A DNA stretch of 64,000 bases from contig NZ_CP090977.1 of assembly GCF_021513255.1 (NCBI RefSeq), positions 2,170,001 through 2,234,000 on the forward strand, given 5' to 3'. Shown here one piece after another: positions 18,883-28,007 of the stretch. The first letter of the stretch is position 1. Each line of letters opens with the position of its first letter. Source of the DNA: Planococcus sp. 107-1 (GTDB taxonomy: Bacteria; Bacillota; Bacilli; Bacillales_A; Planococcaceae). The notes under the pieces are model-generated. The model searched no databases. It was given only the letters and a program-made list of their open reading frames with translations, and was not told the origin of the DNA. A program made the translations under genes and the position numbers.

Positions 18883-20502
18883 TTACATATAGATGATTTT
18901 GTGATTTTTGTCATATTTGAAATTCAGCTTCATCATGTCCTGCACAAGCGTCTTCCCATATTCATTCATATAAGGAAAAGGACTATATACTCGCTCTTGC
19001 AGACTATTATTTGGAATTAACTCATTCTCTATCATTTCAAAATGATTAAATTGCGTGCTGTTTTGAAGCAATACTTCATCTTCCAATTTGTTTTTCAAAA
19101 AATCCAATTGCTTTAAATGGATTTTAAGGTTCTTTTCGACAATCGGAGTCAAGCCTTTGCTAACTGTAGAAAACTTTTCTTGAATAGCTTCATATTCTGC
19201 TTGAAGATTCATCTTCAATTCTTCAATAATCGCTTCGGCATCTTTTTCGCGAACCGAATCCATCAACTCGCTCTTTAGCTGGGCCACTTTTTTGTCATTG
19301 ACGATTCCATTGAAACCCAGTCCGTATTTCTCCATTAAACTCTGCACTTGGCGGTTCACAAGCGTCATGCCAAGGCGCGGTAAAATGACCGGCATTTCCA
19401 TGCCCATTAGCTTAAATGCCTCTTTTAAAGCAGCCCAATAGGAAATTTCACCAGGCCCCCCTACAAAAGCCAGTACCGGGAACACCATTTCTTGCATTAA
19501 CGGTCTCGTCACCACATTATTGCTTAACCGTTCTGGATTTTTTGCAGCAATTTCTTTGAGCTCTTCTGCCGAAAAGGAAACGGCTCCGCCGTTACCGATA
19601 AACTGGCCTTCGCTTCTTTGCAGCAGAATGCGTTCGCCTTGGACGGTGATAAATAGATTTGCCGCATCAGCCTCCGCTTCAATTGCAGCCGAATAGCCTT
19701 GTTTAACCAAAGATTGCTCTGTCCGATAAACCGCTTCTGCAATGGCTGTCGACTTTTCGATCATTTCCAGGAAATAAGAAGATTCATATTGGCGCAATTC
19801 CGGAAACGCTGCATCGATGAATACCAAGCCTTCTTCCTGGAAAAAATAATTGATAAAGGCAGCAAAGAAATCCGTGAACGAATCCGATGCTTCTAAAAAG
19901 CGGAAAGCCGTTTGATGCAATTCTTTGGAATGGGCCGTCTCCGGCAAGCTCCGGAAATACTCTTCCAAAAACTCCGTGATTTTCTTTTTGTTTAATTTCG
20001 CAGCAGAAGCGGAACTTTTTCCGTACTCCACGTGTGGAAAGTTCAATTTATCCACCCGTCCGCTAACTTCCCGGTACAGATGGCTGATTTCAGCTAAATC
20101 ATGGTCTTCTCCGGCAATCCAGAATACTGGGACCACTTTTCGGTTTAACCGGTCGCTTGCTTCTTTCGCCAAGACGATAACAGAAATCGCTTTATGCACC
20201 GTATAAAGCGGACCTGTCAAAAGGCCGGCTTGCTGGCCGGTCACAACGACTGGCGCACCGTCTTCAAACGCCTGCAAATGCTCCAATGCTTTGTCAGAGA
20301 TGCCCTGGCGGCCCATATAATTCCTTAAAATTGAACTGAGCCGCTGCCGGTCTACCGGATGCTGCTTAAGAACTTCCATTCTTTCAGCGAACTTTTCTAA
20401 GGCCGGTTCATAGGAAAAATAGTTATAAATTCCGTTCTCGCCATTTATGTAATCATTCATTAATTTATTTGCCGGTGCGGCATATTGTTCTTCTAGCCTC
20501 AT
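18883..20502 (-). CDS. bshC: Bacillithiol biosynthesis cysteine ligase BshC
   Basis: BshC adds cysteine to GlcN-malate in the last step of bacillithiol synthesis, the main low-molecular-weight thiol of many Firmicutes. The 539-residue protein matches the YllA/BshC family along its length: EEQYAAPANKLMNDYI near the start, VVVTGQQAGLLTGPLYTVHKAISVI, FWIAGEDHDLAEI, and a long coiled-coil region at about 390-470. Its location just upstream of mraZ is conserved in Bacillales. A minor TTG/ATG choice does not arise; the ATG has GGGG in front. Confidence 0.95.
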   Translation of the reverse strand: MRLEEQYAAPANKLMNDYINGENGIYNYFSYEPALEKFAERMEVLKQHPVDRQRLSSILRNYMGRQGISDKALEHLQAFEDGAPVVVTGQQAGLLTGPLYTVHKAISVIVLAKEASDRLNRKVVPVFWIAGEDHDLAEISHLYREVSGRVDKLNFPHVEYGKSSASAAKLNKKKITEFLEEYFRSLPETAHSKELHQTAFRFLEASDSFTDFFAAFINYFFQEEGLVFIDAAFPELRQYESSYFLEMIEKSTAIAEAVYRTEQSLVKQGYSAAIEAEADAANLFITVQGERILLQRSEGQFIGNGGAVSFSAEELKEIAAKNPERLSNNVVTRPLMQEMVFPVLAFVGGPGEISYWAALKEAFKLMGMEMPVILPRLGMTLVNRQVQSLMEKYGLGFNGIVNDKKVAQLKSELMDSVREKDAEAIIEELKMNLQAEYEAIQEKFSTVSKGLTPIVEKNLKIHLKQLDFLKNKLEDEVLLQNSTQFNHFEMIENELIPNNSLQERVYSPFPYMNEYGKTLVQDMMKLNFKYDKNHKIIYM

Positions 20503-20577
20503 GAAAAAAAGTCCCCTTTTCCCTATACATTCAAACTTACTATATCAAAAGGCAGTGAGAAATAAAAAAAATCAGCT

Positions 20578-20961
20578 TCATATCCCTAAAAAATGCAAAA
20601 GGGAAAGAACAATTCCAATTGCCCAGACCAAAGCATAGGCAAGGGCAAGGAGCACGAAATACATGCGCCACGTTTGGCGGATGTATCTCATTATTTCTAT
20701 TTCTTTTGTCTGCCGCCATTCAATGACAAGCAAGACGATCGCAATCAATATCGCTATCAAATAAATGAGTGCTGATATTTCAATATGCCAGATCGCTTTG
20801 ATCGAAACGGGCACTGAAAGGAACAGCAGAAACGTAGTCAAATCAGCAGCAAGGCCGATTGATTGGTATTTCATTTTTTTGCGTGCAATCAGCACAACTA
20901 AAAGAAAGGCAAGAAATGGCGCAAAGATGAAGATTGCCCCAATCGTATATAGAATATCCAT
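20578..20961 (-). CDS. DUF3397 family membrane protein
   Basis: This 127-residue protein has four predicted transmembrane helices (about 5-24, 41-57, 62-83 and 100-122) with basic loops such as ARKKMKY. The pattern and its place between panE and bshC match the DUF3397 family of Bacillales. No function is known. It starts three bases after the panE stop, so it is probably co-translated with it. Confidence 0.8.
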   Translation of the reverse strand: MDILYTIGAIFIFAPFLAFLLVVLIARKKMKYQSIGLAADLTTFLLFLSVPVSIKAIWHIEISALIYLIAILIAIVLLVIEWRQTKEIEIMRYIRQTWRMYFVLLALAYALVWAIGIVLSLLHFLGI

Positions 20962-20964
20962 CGC

Positions 20965-21822
20965 TTATACCTCAGTCGCTTTTAATAGATTATATAAAGT
21001 CTTCAATAACGGCAGGTCAACTTTTGAACGCCGCAGCGTATACAGCAAGATCGTATCGAGCTCCATTTTCCTTTTGGCTAATTTATCAGCCAGCATGGAA
21101 GATGTGTTCGTTGATGTTGAAGCGCATAAAGCCGTGACTTCCTCGAAAGGAAGGAGCTTCTCGATTTCAGGAAATGCGAGATATAATTCCGTGTAAAGAT
21201 TTCTCAATAATTCATAGGCATGGTAATTCGTCAACAACTCGCCATTTTGGATTTCCATTAAAGCAGTTAAAGGATTGATCAAGCAATTGAGTAGCACTTT
21301 GCGGAATAAAAGCTGATCAGCATCCTCCACCCATCCGCTCGTAAATCCCTGGATGTCAGCCAACGGTTTGAAAATGGAAGCTTCTCCTCTCGCTAGCGCA
21401 AATTTTATCGTTCCGAGACCTGTGTGCCTTATTTCTGTCGCACTCACTTTAAGCGCTCCGTGTTCAACGCTGCCTAATGCGATTTGCTGCTGCGGCAGCT
21501 CTTCGATCAATTCAAGGTGCAGCATGCCATTTTGAAGGAAAATAAGCGGGTTGTCCGGACATTCACGGCTGAGTTCAGGCAAAAGGCCTTGAAGTGCATC
21601 ATATTTCACTGCCACTATAATATAGGTGTCCGGTGAAATCAGTTGAAACTTTGTAATGGCAGGTATCTGGTATAGTTTATGGTCTTTTAATATCCCTATT
21701 TCTTCGATTTCCTTCGCTTGCTTTTCAGTCTTTGGCATCAACTGAACATCTTCTCCCGCATCTTTTAACAGACAAGCGATCAGCATGCCGATCGCTCCAG
21801 CTCCGACCACTGCAAATTTCAT
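20965..21822 (-). CDS. panE: 2-dehydropantoate 2-reductase family protein
   Basis: The 285-residue protein belongs to the ketopantoate reductase (ApbA/PanE) family, which reduces 2-dehydropantoate to pantoate with NADPH for coenzyme A synthesis. It has the N-terminal Rossmann motif FAVVGAGAIG (residues 3-12), VAVKYDALQ, and the C-terminal helical domain. The ATG at 21822 is preceded by GGGGAGGG; an upstream in-frame ATG gives only a short unrelated extension. Bacillales often carry two such paralogues, so the true substrate is inferred. Confidence 0.85.
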   Translation of the reverse strand: MKFAVVGAGAIGMLIACLLKDAGEDVQLMPKTEKQAKEIEEIGILKDHKLYQIPAITKFQLISPDTYIIVAVKYDALQGLLPELSRECPDNPLIFLQNGMLHLELIEELPQQQIALGSVEHGALKVSATEIRHTGLGTIKFALARGEASIFKPLADIQGFTSGWVEDADQLLFRKVLLNCLINPLTALMEIQNGELLTNYHAYELLRNLYTELYLAFPEIEKLLPFEEVTALCASTSTNTSSMLADKLAKRKMELDTILLYTLRRSKVDLPLLKTLYNLLKATEV

Positions 21823-21858
21823 CTGGTTCCCTCCCCTATCCAAACCGATTATACTCTC

Positions 21859-21891
21859 AAAAAAGAAGCCTGCCTTATAAAGGCAGACTTC
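21859..21891 (-). terminator. Terminator of the acyl-CoA carboxylase operon
   Basis: On the minus strand AAGTCTGCCTT-TAT-AAGGCAGGCTT forms an 11-bp stem with one G-T pair and is followed by CTTTTTT. It lies 14 bases after the carboxyltransferase gene. Confidence 0.88.
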
Positions 21892-21904
21892 AGGTTAGTT
21901 CTTA

Positions 21905-23454
21905 TTATACAGGATTGATCGCATGTTTTCGATATGGCAACGGCAAATCTTTTGTTTCATAGAAAGAAAGGCGCTGCGATAGAACTTCGCGCAATTGGCT
22001 TGGCGCGATAATTTCATCGATGATCATTTCTGAAGCCAGTTTATAAATATCGATTTCTTCTTTATATTCCTGATGCTTCTCTTGAACAAATTTCAAACGT
22101 TCTTTCGGATCTTCGATCGCTTCGATTTTGTTTGAGTAAACGGCATTAACTGCTGCTTCCGGTCCCATTACTGCAATTTGGGCAGTCGGGAGCGCAATGC
22201 AGACATCCGGCTCAAAAGCAGGACCAGCCATCGCATAAAGTCCAGCACCGTAGGCTTTGCGGACAATGACAGAAATTTTAGGCACCGTCGCTGAACTCAT
22301 CGCTGCGATAAATTTGGCGCCGTGGCGGATAATGCCAGCCCGCTCAACTTTCGTCCCGATCATAAATCCTGGAACATCCGCAAGGAACAATAACGGAATG
22401 GAGAATGCGTCGCAAAGATTGATGAATTTCGCGCCCTTATCCGCTGAATCGCCGAATAAGACCCCGCCTTTAACTTTCGGCTGGTTCGCTAAAATTCCGA
22501 CTGCTTGTCCATCAATGCGGGCAAGCCCGGTGATCAGTTCACCTGCAAATAGCTTTTTGATATCGAAGAAACTGCCTTCATCCACTAATTGATCAATCAA
22601 TTCATACATATCAAAAGGTGCATTCTGATTTTCCGGAATAATCGCTTCGAGTGAACGGCCAGCCTTTTGGGCTTTCGATTCAATTCTTTCCGGCTTCAAA
22701 GCGAAATTCGCCGGGAAGAATTGCAGGTAGCGGCGAGCTTCTGAAATCGCTTCTTCTTCCGTCGAAACCAATACGTCGCCGACTCCACTGACGGTGCAAT
22801 GCATGCGGCTCCACCCATTTCTTCGAGCGTCACTTTTTCACCAATTACTTTTTCAGCCATACGCGGCGATCCTAAGTACATGGAAGCATTGCCTTCCACC
22901 ATGATGACAATGTCACAAAACGCGGGTATGTAAGCGCCGCCTGCTGCAGACGGACCAAACAATAGGCAAATTTGCGGAACCATTCCGGACATTCTCACCT
23001 GGTTATGGAAGATCCGCCCTGCACCTCTGCGGTTCGGGAACATCGCGAGTTGGTCGGTAATGCGAGCGCCTGCCGAATCGACTAAATACAGCATCGGCAC
23101 TTGCATCTTCTCTGCGGTTTCTTGGATGCGGATGATTTTCTCCACGGTTCTGAAGCCCCATGAACCGGCTTTAACAGTCGAGTCATTGGCCATGACACAG
23201 ACTGTTTCGCCGTTCACTTTACCGATTGCCGTCACTACGCCATCGGCCGGGAGGTCTCCCGCTTCCACATTTGCAAAGCGTCCGTCTTCAGCATAGTTTT
23301 CATCGTCAAATAATAGTTTCAGCCGATCACGTACAAATAATTTATTGCTTTCCTTCATTTTTTCATGATATTTCTGCTGCCCCCCAGCAAAAATTGTAGC
23401 CAACTTCTGTTCTAAACGTTCGTTATACCCCGTTGTTTCGGTGGTTTTCGTCAT
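21905..23454 (-). CDS. Acyl-CoA carboxylase beta (carboxyltransferase) subunit (frameshifted here)
   Basis: This protein transfers CO2 from carboxybiotin to an acyl-CoA (methylcrotonyl-, propionyl- or acetyl-CoA). The N-terminal half has LYLVDSAGARITDQ and FGPSAAGGAYIPAF; the C-terminal half has FLADVPGFMIGTKVERAGIIRHGAK and the family end. The frame breaks at GGA where GGARMHCTVSGVGD is expected. One missing base near 22806-22808 explains it, and repair gives about 516 residues. The partner biotin carrier and biotin carboxylase lie upstream. The closest Bacillus arrangement is the yng (methylcrotonyl-CoA) operon, but substrate cannot be fixed from sequence. Confidence 0.88.
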
Positions 23455-23485
23455 TTCTGCATCCCCTTTGCACGGAAATCCGTTG

Positions 23486-23701
23486 TTATTCGCCGAATGT
23501 GATTAACGTATCTTCTTCGTTGACAAAGCCGCCGATTTCAACGTGGATTTTTTCCACTTTGCCGCCTGCTTCCGCTTCAACAGGAATCTCCATTTTCATG
23601 GATTCCAAAGTTAAAATTGCTTGGCCAGCAGAGACCGTTTCTCCTTCTGCCACCAAAATATTCAATACTGTACCTGCCATTGATGCTTTTACTTCTTTCA
23701 T
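23486..23701 (-). CDS. Biotin/lipoyl attachment (BCCP-like) subunit of the acyl-CoA carboxylase
   Basis: This 71-residue biotin carrier domain carries the biotinylation motif ESMKM with Lys36 and the flanking hydrophobic turns of the biotinyl fold (AGTVLNILVAEGETVSAGQ; VEKIHVEIGGFVNEEDTLI). The ATG at 23701 overlaps the stop of the biotin carboxylase gene (ATGA). It acts as the swinging arm between the biotin carboxylase and the beta subunit encoded on either side. Confidence 0.92.
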   Translation of the reverse strand: MKEVKASMAGTVLNILVAEGETVSAGQAILTLESMKMEIPVEAEAGGKVEKIHVEIGGFVNEEDTLITFGE

Positions 23702-25047
23702 AATCCTGATTCCTCCTTTGATTTTTCCATCCAATTCGACAATGTCGATGTTGCATATTCTCCCGAAACGAATTCCTGGGATTCGATAAATTCATGGAAT
23801 AGCGGGATGTTGGTTTTTACTCCCGTTATTGTAGCATGATTGAAAAAATTCTGTGATTTGCGAAGCGCATCAATCCGGTCTTCTCCTGTTACAATGATTT
23901 TTGAAATCATCGGATCATAGAATGGCGTTACTGCATTGCCTTGTTCATAACCGGATTCAATACGGGCATCCTGCCCCCAAATGATTTTCTCAAGTGTTCC
24001 TGGTGAAGGGAAAAAGGTTTTCGGATCTTCTGCATAAATTCGGTATTCGATGGCATGGCCAGTCGATTCGATTTCATTTTGCGCAGGCAAAACTTCTCCG
24101 TTGGATACTTTCAACTGCCATTCAACCAAATCGAGCCCTGTTACTTGTTCCGTTACCGGATGCTCTACTTGGAGACGAGTGTTCATTTCCAAAAAGTAGA
24201 ACTCGTTATTTTCATCAACAATAAATTCCACTGTGCCTGCATTGGTATAGGCAACCGCTTTTGCTGCCTGTACAGCTGCTTCGCAAAGCTTTTGCCTTAC
24301 GTCCTGCGGCAAGTTCGGCGAAGGCGATTCTTCAATCACTTTCTGGTTGCGGCGCTGAACGGAACAATTCCGCTCGAATAGATGGACGATATTGCCGTGC
24401 TGATCCCCAAAAATTTGAACTTCGATGTGGCGAGCATTCGGCAAGAATTTCTCTAAGAAAACGATATCATCGCCGAAGTAAGCTTTAGCACGATTTTTCA
24501 CCGACAGGAACTGTTGACTGAGCGCTTGCTCACTATCACAGCGCACCATTCCGATGCCCCCGCCTCCGGCACTTGCCTTTAACATAATTGGATAGCCGAT
24601 TGCTGCCGCTTCTTTTATCGCTTCTTCCAAAGTAGCCACACCGTTTTCAGTTCCTGGTACAACCGGAACATCTGCCTCAATCATCGTTCTGCGCGATTCG
24701 ATCTTATCGCCCATTTTTTCGATTATATCAGCTGCTGGACCGATGAATGTCAATCCTGCTTTTTCAACTTTGCGCGCGAACTCCGCATTTTCAGACAACA
24801 GTCCATATCCGGGATGGATAGCCGATGCGCCGTGCGCTTTCGCTGCTTCAATAATTTTGTCCCCTTGTAAATAAGATTGGACAACTGGATTCGGCCCAAT
24901 CAATACATGTTCAGTTGCTTCACTTACATAAGGCAGATCCCCATCAGCCTCAGAGTGGATGGCAACTGTTTCAATCCCCAGCTTGTTGCACGTACGTATA
25001 ATTCGGCGTGCAATTTCACCGCGGTTGGCAATCAGGATTTTATTCAT
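23698..25047 (-). CDS. Acyl-CoA carboxylase biotin carboxylase subunit
   Basis: The 449-residue ATP-grasp enzyme carboxylates biotin using ATP and bicarbonate. It begins MNKILIANRGEIARRIIRTC, has the glycine-rich loop KASAGGGGIGM, the biotin carboxylase signature ERNCSVQRRNQKVIEE and the MNTRLQVEHPVTE active-site stretch. Length matches AccC-type subunits. It is the first gene of a three-gene carboxylase operon. It resembles the N-terminal domain of PycA encoded at 45.4-48.8 kb but is a separate protein. Confidence 0.93.
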   Translation of the reverse strand: MNKILIANRGEIARRIIRTCNKLGIETVAIHSEADGDLPYVSEATEHVLIGPNPVVQSYLQGDKIIEAAKAHGASAIHPGYGLLSENAEFARKVEKAGLTFIGPAADIIEKMGDKIESRRTMIEADVPVVPGTENGVATLEEAIKEAAAIGYPIMLKASAGGGGIGMVRCDSEQALSQQFLSVKNRAKAYFGDDIVFLEKFLPNARHIEVQIFGDQHGNIVHLFERNCSVQRRNQKVIEESPSPNLPQDVRQKLCEAAVQAAKAVAYTNAGTVEFIVDENNEFYFLEMNTRLQVEHPVTEQVTGLDLVEWQLKVSNGEVLPAQNEIESTGHAIEYRIYAEDPKTFFPSPGTLEKIIWGQDARIESGYEQGNAVTPFYDPMISKIIVTGEDRIDALRKSQNFFNHATITGVKTNIPLFHEFIESQEFVSGEYATSTLSNWMEKSKEESGL

Positions 25048-25166
25048 ATAAGAAATACCCCCTGTGTTTTTCTCCCTTCTCTAGCATATACGAAATTTGT
25101 AAGCGATTTCAACTATTCTTATAAAAATTATCATTTTAGGCTTTTGCCGTAAGTTTGCCGGAAATT

Positions 25167-25217
25167 AAAAAGCACCTCTGAAGGCAGACTGATATTCCAG
25201 TATGTCTTCAAAGGCGC
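25167..25217 (-). terminator. Long hairpin terminator after the SLH protein gene
   Basis: The minus strand folds from GCGCCT near 25216 to AGGTGCTTTTT near 25167. The arms pair over about 20 positions with a few mismatches (the central ACTG/CAGT part included), and a T run follows. Confidence 0.85.
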
Positions 25218-25237
25218 CGTATTAACAATAAAAATTA

Positions 25238-26812
25238 TTATTCTTCAGCTTCAAAATAAACTTTTTCAAGGCCTGTAAAGTTTACTGTCGAATCTCCCAA
25301 TTTCACTTTAGATAAAATCACCAGCACTTTTTCCTGCTCATTGTAAATCAGATGGTCAATGGCACCATACGATTCAAGCTGGCCAAGTGATTTTAAAGTT
25401 TTATAGTCGTAGGCCTGGATGTAATTTTTCTTATTGGACGTATAGACCTCTCCAAATTCCATATCAAATGCAATCGAATTGTAAGGGCGGTCCAATTTCC
25501 CATGGTATACCATATCTGCACTGTCGGTTGCAGAAGAACGGAATACATGTCCCGTACTGTTGAAAATGAATTTTCCATCCGGTGAAAGGAGGATATCTTT
25601 TTCCATCGGATATGTGCCATGGTAAGGAGAATAGACCTCACCTTTTATCTCCCCATCCGCAATAGCGAATGCCGAAATATTCCGAGGGGAAGTGTCAGTT
25701 GTAATGGTATAAATTTTGTTTTCAGCCGGATGCATATCCATAAAAGAAGCAGCCCGAATCTGTTGTGAACTGATGACTTCACCTGTCGCTCCATTATACC
25801 CGACCATCGGTGCAAATTGGCCAGACCCAGGTGTAATGTAAACGAATCCGTTGCTATCGGCTTCAATATCATACGGATCAATATCAATATTGATCGTTTT
25901 TTCTAAAACCATAGAATCTGCATCGACTATAGCATAAGCACCTTGCTGCTCTTTTTCAAACCAATACGGGCTGTGCTTGCCTTTCGACTGCGTCAAATAC
26001 AGTTTGCCGCCTGCCATCGCTAAACGTTCAATCGGAAGCGATAATTTTACAGAATCCATTTCATACGTATCGTAATTGAACGAAACCACTTCATTTGTAT
26101 TCCCGTCGAGCAAATAGAGGATCGGTTCTACAGGATCTGCGACATAATCAAGAACGGTAATTTCCACCAGCGCTTCTAATAGCGTGTCCGCAACAGATGG
26201 ATTATCCGGTTGGAATGAAGGCTCAATTACGCGTGTCATGAACGCTGCAAATTGGGCACGGTCAATTGTCTGGGACGGACGGAACGTACCGTCTGGATAG
26301 CCCACAGTGATATTATTCGCTGCCATTGCCGAAATATGCCAATATGCTTTAGAGGACTGGGATACGTCTTTGAATCCTTTCGGATAGATGCCGCCAAGTT
26401 CATATGATCTTGAAAGAATGATAGCCATCTCAGCTCGCGTCAATTTTCCTCGAGGATCAAAAGTCTGGTTGCCCTTTCCGGAAATGATGCCGAGCGCAAC
26501 TGCTTTCGCTACATCTTCATATCCTCTTTCTCCAGGTTTTATATCTTTGAATCCAGGGTTTGGAATAGCTTCCATCTCTGGTTGAATTTCTCTCATTAAC
26601 ATTTGTACTGCTTGGATACGCAGTATCGGCTCGTTTGGACGGAATGTCCCATCTTGGAAACCAAAGATGATTTCTTTGCCGGTCAAATACTCGATTTCCG
26701 ATTTGAAACTGGATACGTCTTTAAAAGACGGTGTTGCTGCCAATGAATGTGACGGTAAAATAAAGCCTAATAGTAAGAAGACCATGAACCCTTTTGCAAT
26801 AATCTTAAACAC
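25238..26812 (-). CDS. S-layer homology domain protein with propeller-like C-terminal half
   Basis: The 524-residue protein has a signal peptide (residues 1-26, ending SHSLA-A) and three SLH domains at about 30-80, 88-140 and 147-200. Each shows the FxDV...GxxxFxPxxxxxRAQ pattern that binds secondary wall polymers. Residues about 210-524 look like repeated beta-blades (ILYLLDGNTNEVVSFNYDTYEMDSV; GFVYITPGSGQFAP; KFIFNSTGHVF), like YncE/lactonase-type propellers. The start is GTG at 26812 after GGGAG. It is probably displayed on the cell wall; the ligand is unknown. It interrupts a fatty-acyl catabolism gene group. Confidence 0.85.
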   Translation of the reverse strand: MFKIIAKGFMVFLLLGFILPSHSLAATPSFKDVSSFKSEIEYLTGKEIIFGFQDGTFRPNEPILRIQAVQMLMREIQPEMEAIPNPGFKDIKPGERGYEDVAKAVALGIISGKGNQTFDPRGKLTRAEMAIILSRSYELGGIYPKGFKDVSQSSKAYWHISAMAANNITVGYPDGTFRPSQTIDRAQFAAFMTRVIEPSFQPDNPSVADTLLEALVEITVLDYVADPVEPILYLLDGNTNEVVSFNYDTYEMDSVKLSLPIERLAMAGGKLYLTQSKGKHSPYWFEKEQQGAYAIVDADSMVLEKTINIDIDPYDIEADSNGFVYITPGSGQFAPMVGYNGATGEVISSQQIRAASFMDMHPAENKIYTITTDTSPRNISAFAIADGEIKGEVYSPYHGTYPMEKDILLSPDGKFIFNSTGHVFRSSATDSADMVYHGKLDRPYNSIAFDMEFGEVYTSNKKNYIQAYDYKTLKSLGQLESYGAIDHLIYNEQEKVLVILSKVKLGDSTVNFTGLEKVYFEAEE

Positions 26813-26935
26813 ATCTAACTCCCTTTCTCTATTTCGTGCTTATTTATTATATTCGAAGGTCCTGGTGGCTACTCTAGTCAAATGTATTCATTTTATCTTG
26901 TATTTCTAGAACTTCTATTAAATGGCAATAAAATA

Positions 26936-26963
26936 AAAAAACAGCCTTAAAAAAAGCTGTTTC
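26936..26963 (-). terminator. Terminator after the enoyl-CoA hydratase gene
   Basis: The minus strand has AAACAGCTT-TTTTT-AAGGCTGTTTTTTT, a 9-bp stem with one G-T pair and a T tail, directly after the gene. Confidence 0.8.
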
Positions 26964-26969
26964 ATTTCT

Positions 26970-27719
26970 TTATTTCTTCTTATTGAGGAATCTTTCAACC
27001 GCCTCGTGATGGGCATCCGCTTCCCACAGTTCTGCACAAATTCGGATTTCTTCATTTACCCGGTCTTTCAAGTTTGAACTTTGCCATTTGCGAATGGCAA
27101 TTTCTTTGTAAGCCCGATGGACTTCCGGAAGTATTTTTTTCATGGAATGGAAAAATTCGTCCACGTCGGCATCCGAATCCACTACTTTCGTGGCCCAACC
27201 GTTCTCAAGCAAGTCATTGGCTGTATAGACTTTCGCTTCACTCAGCATTTTAAGCGCTTCGGCATGCGGCAAGGTTTCCATTGCGTACGTGCCCCCGCCC
27301 CAGCCGCTTGTAATGGCGAGCGTTCCTTGGATAAAGCCGCATTTCGCATGGCTGCGGACTAATCGGTAATCGCAGGTAGTCGCGATTTCACAGCCTCCAC
27401 CGACTGCCATTCCATTGACTAGCGCAATCACCGGAACCGGCAACGTTTTCACTTGGTAGAGGACATCGCCCATTTTTTTTAACATCGGATAAGCTTCATT
27501 CCGTTTTCGTAAATTCTGATAAACCGACAAATCGCCTCCAGAACAAAAAGCTTGTTCCCCCGAACCGGTGATGACGACAAATTGCGGATTATCGCTATGT
27601 ACTTGTGCTACTAATTCTTCAAGGCCTTGGATCACTTCATCGTTGATTGCGTTTCGGATATGGGGACGATCGATTGTAAAAGTCAATATGCCATCGGACA
27701 AATCTATTTTATAAGACAT
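26970..27719 (-). CDS. Enoyl-CoA hydratase/isomerase family protein
   Basis: This 249-residue crotonase-fold protein shows FTIDRPHIRNAIND, the oxyanion-hole loop GSGEQAFCSGGDLSVYQ and VNGMAVGGGCEIATTCDYRL. Family members hydrate enoyl-CoA or isomerise and cleave related thioesters. The ATG at 27719 follows AAGGAG. Near a carboxylase operon it may work in branched-chain or fatty acid breakdown (as YngF does in Bacillus), but the two are separated by a surface-protein gene, so this is inference. Confidence 0.88.
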   Translation of the reverse strand: MSYKIDLSDGILTFTIDRPHIRNAINDEVIQGLEELVAQVHSDNPQFVVITGSGEQAFCSGGDLSVYQNLRKRNEAYPMLKKMGDVLYQVKTLPVPVIALVNGMAVGGGCEIATTCDYRLVRSHAKCGFIQGTLAITSGWGGGTYAMETLPHAEALKMLSEAKVYTANDLLENGWATKVVDSDADVDEFFHSMKKILPEVHRAYKEIAIRKWQSSNLKDRVNEEIRICAELWEADAHHEAVERFLNKKK

Positions 27720-27745
27720 CAAACCACTCCTTGCTTAAATTTAGA

Positions 27746-27790
27746 TAGAGAAAAAGGCTATCGAGAGCCATGGCCTCTCAATAGCCTTTT
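27746..27790 (-). terminator. Terminator after rpmF
   Basis: On the minus strand AAAAGGCTATTGAGAG pairs with CTCTCGATAGCCTTTTT around a GCCATGG loop, a stem of about 16 bp with a T run, 17 bases after the rpmF stop. Confidence 0.92.
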
Positions 27791-27806
27791 AGCAGCAAAT
27801 ACTGGT

Positions 27807-27983
27807 TTATTTGCTTGCTACAACTTCTTTCCCTTTGTATGATCCACATGCTTTGCAGACGTGGTGAGCCAATTTCGATTCGCCACAGCTAGGGCAAGTT
27901 ACCATGCCCGGCACTGACAATTTGAAATGAGTACGGCGTTTTCTTTTAACGGTTTTGGACGTTCTTCTGAACGGTACAGCCAT
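27807..27983 (-). CDS. rpmF: 50S ribosomal protein L32
   Basis: L32 is a 58-residue ribosomal protein. It begins [21 protein letters not shown] and has a zinc ribbon: CPSC (30-33) and CKAC (43-46). All four cysteines are kept, so this is the zinc-binding form. The ATG at 27983 has AAGGAGGTG in front. It is paired with the DUF177 gene, as in most bacteria. Confidence 0.97.
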   Translation of the reverse strand: MAVPFRRTSKTVKRKRRTHFKLSVPGMVTCPSCGESKLAHHVCKACGSYKGKEVVASK

Positions 27984-28007
27984 TGGTGACACCTCCTTAC
28001 AATGATT

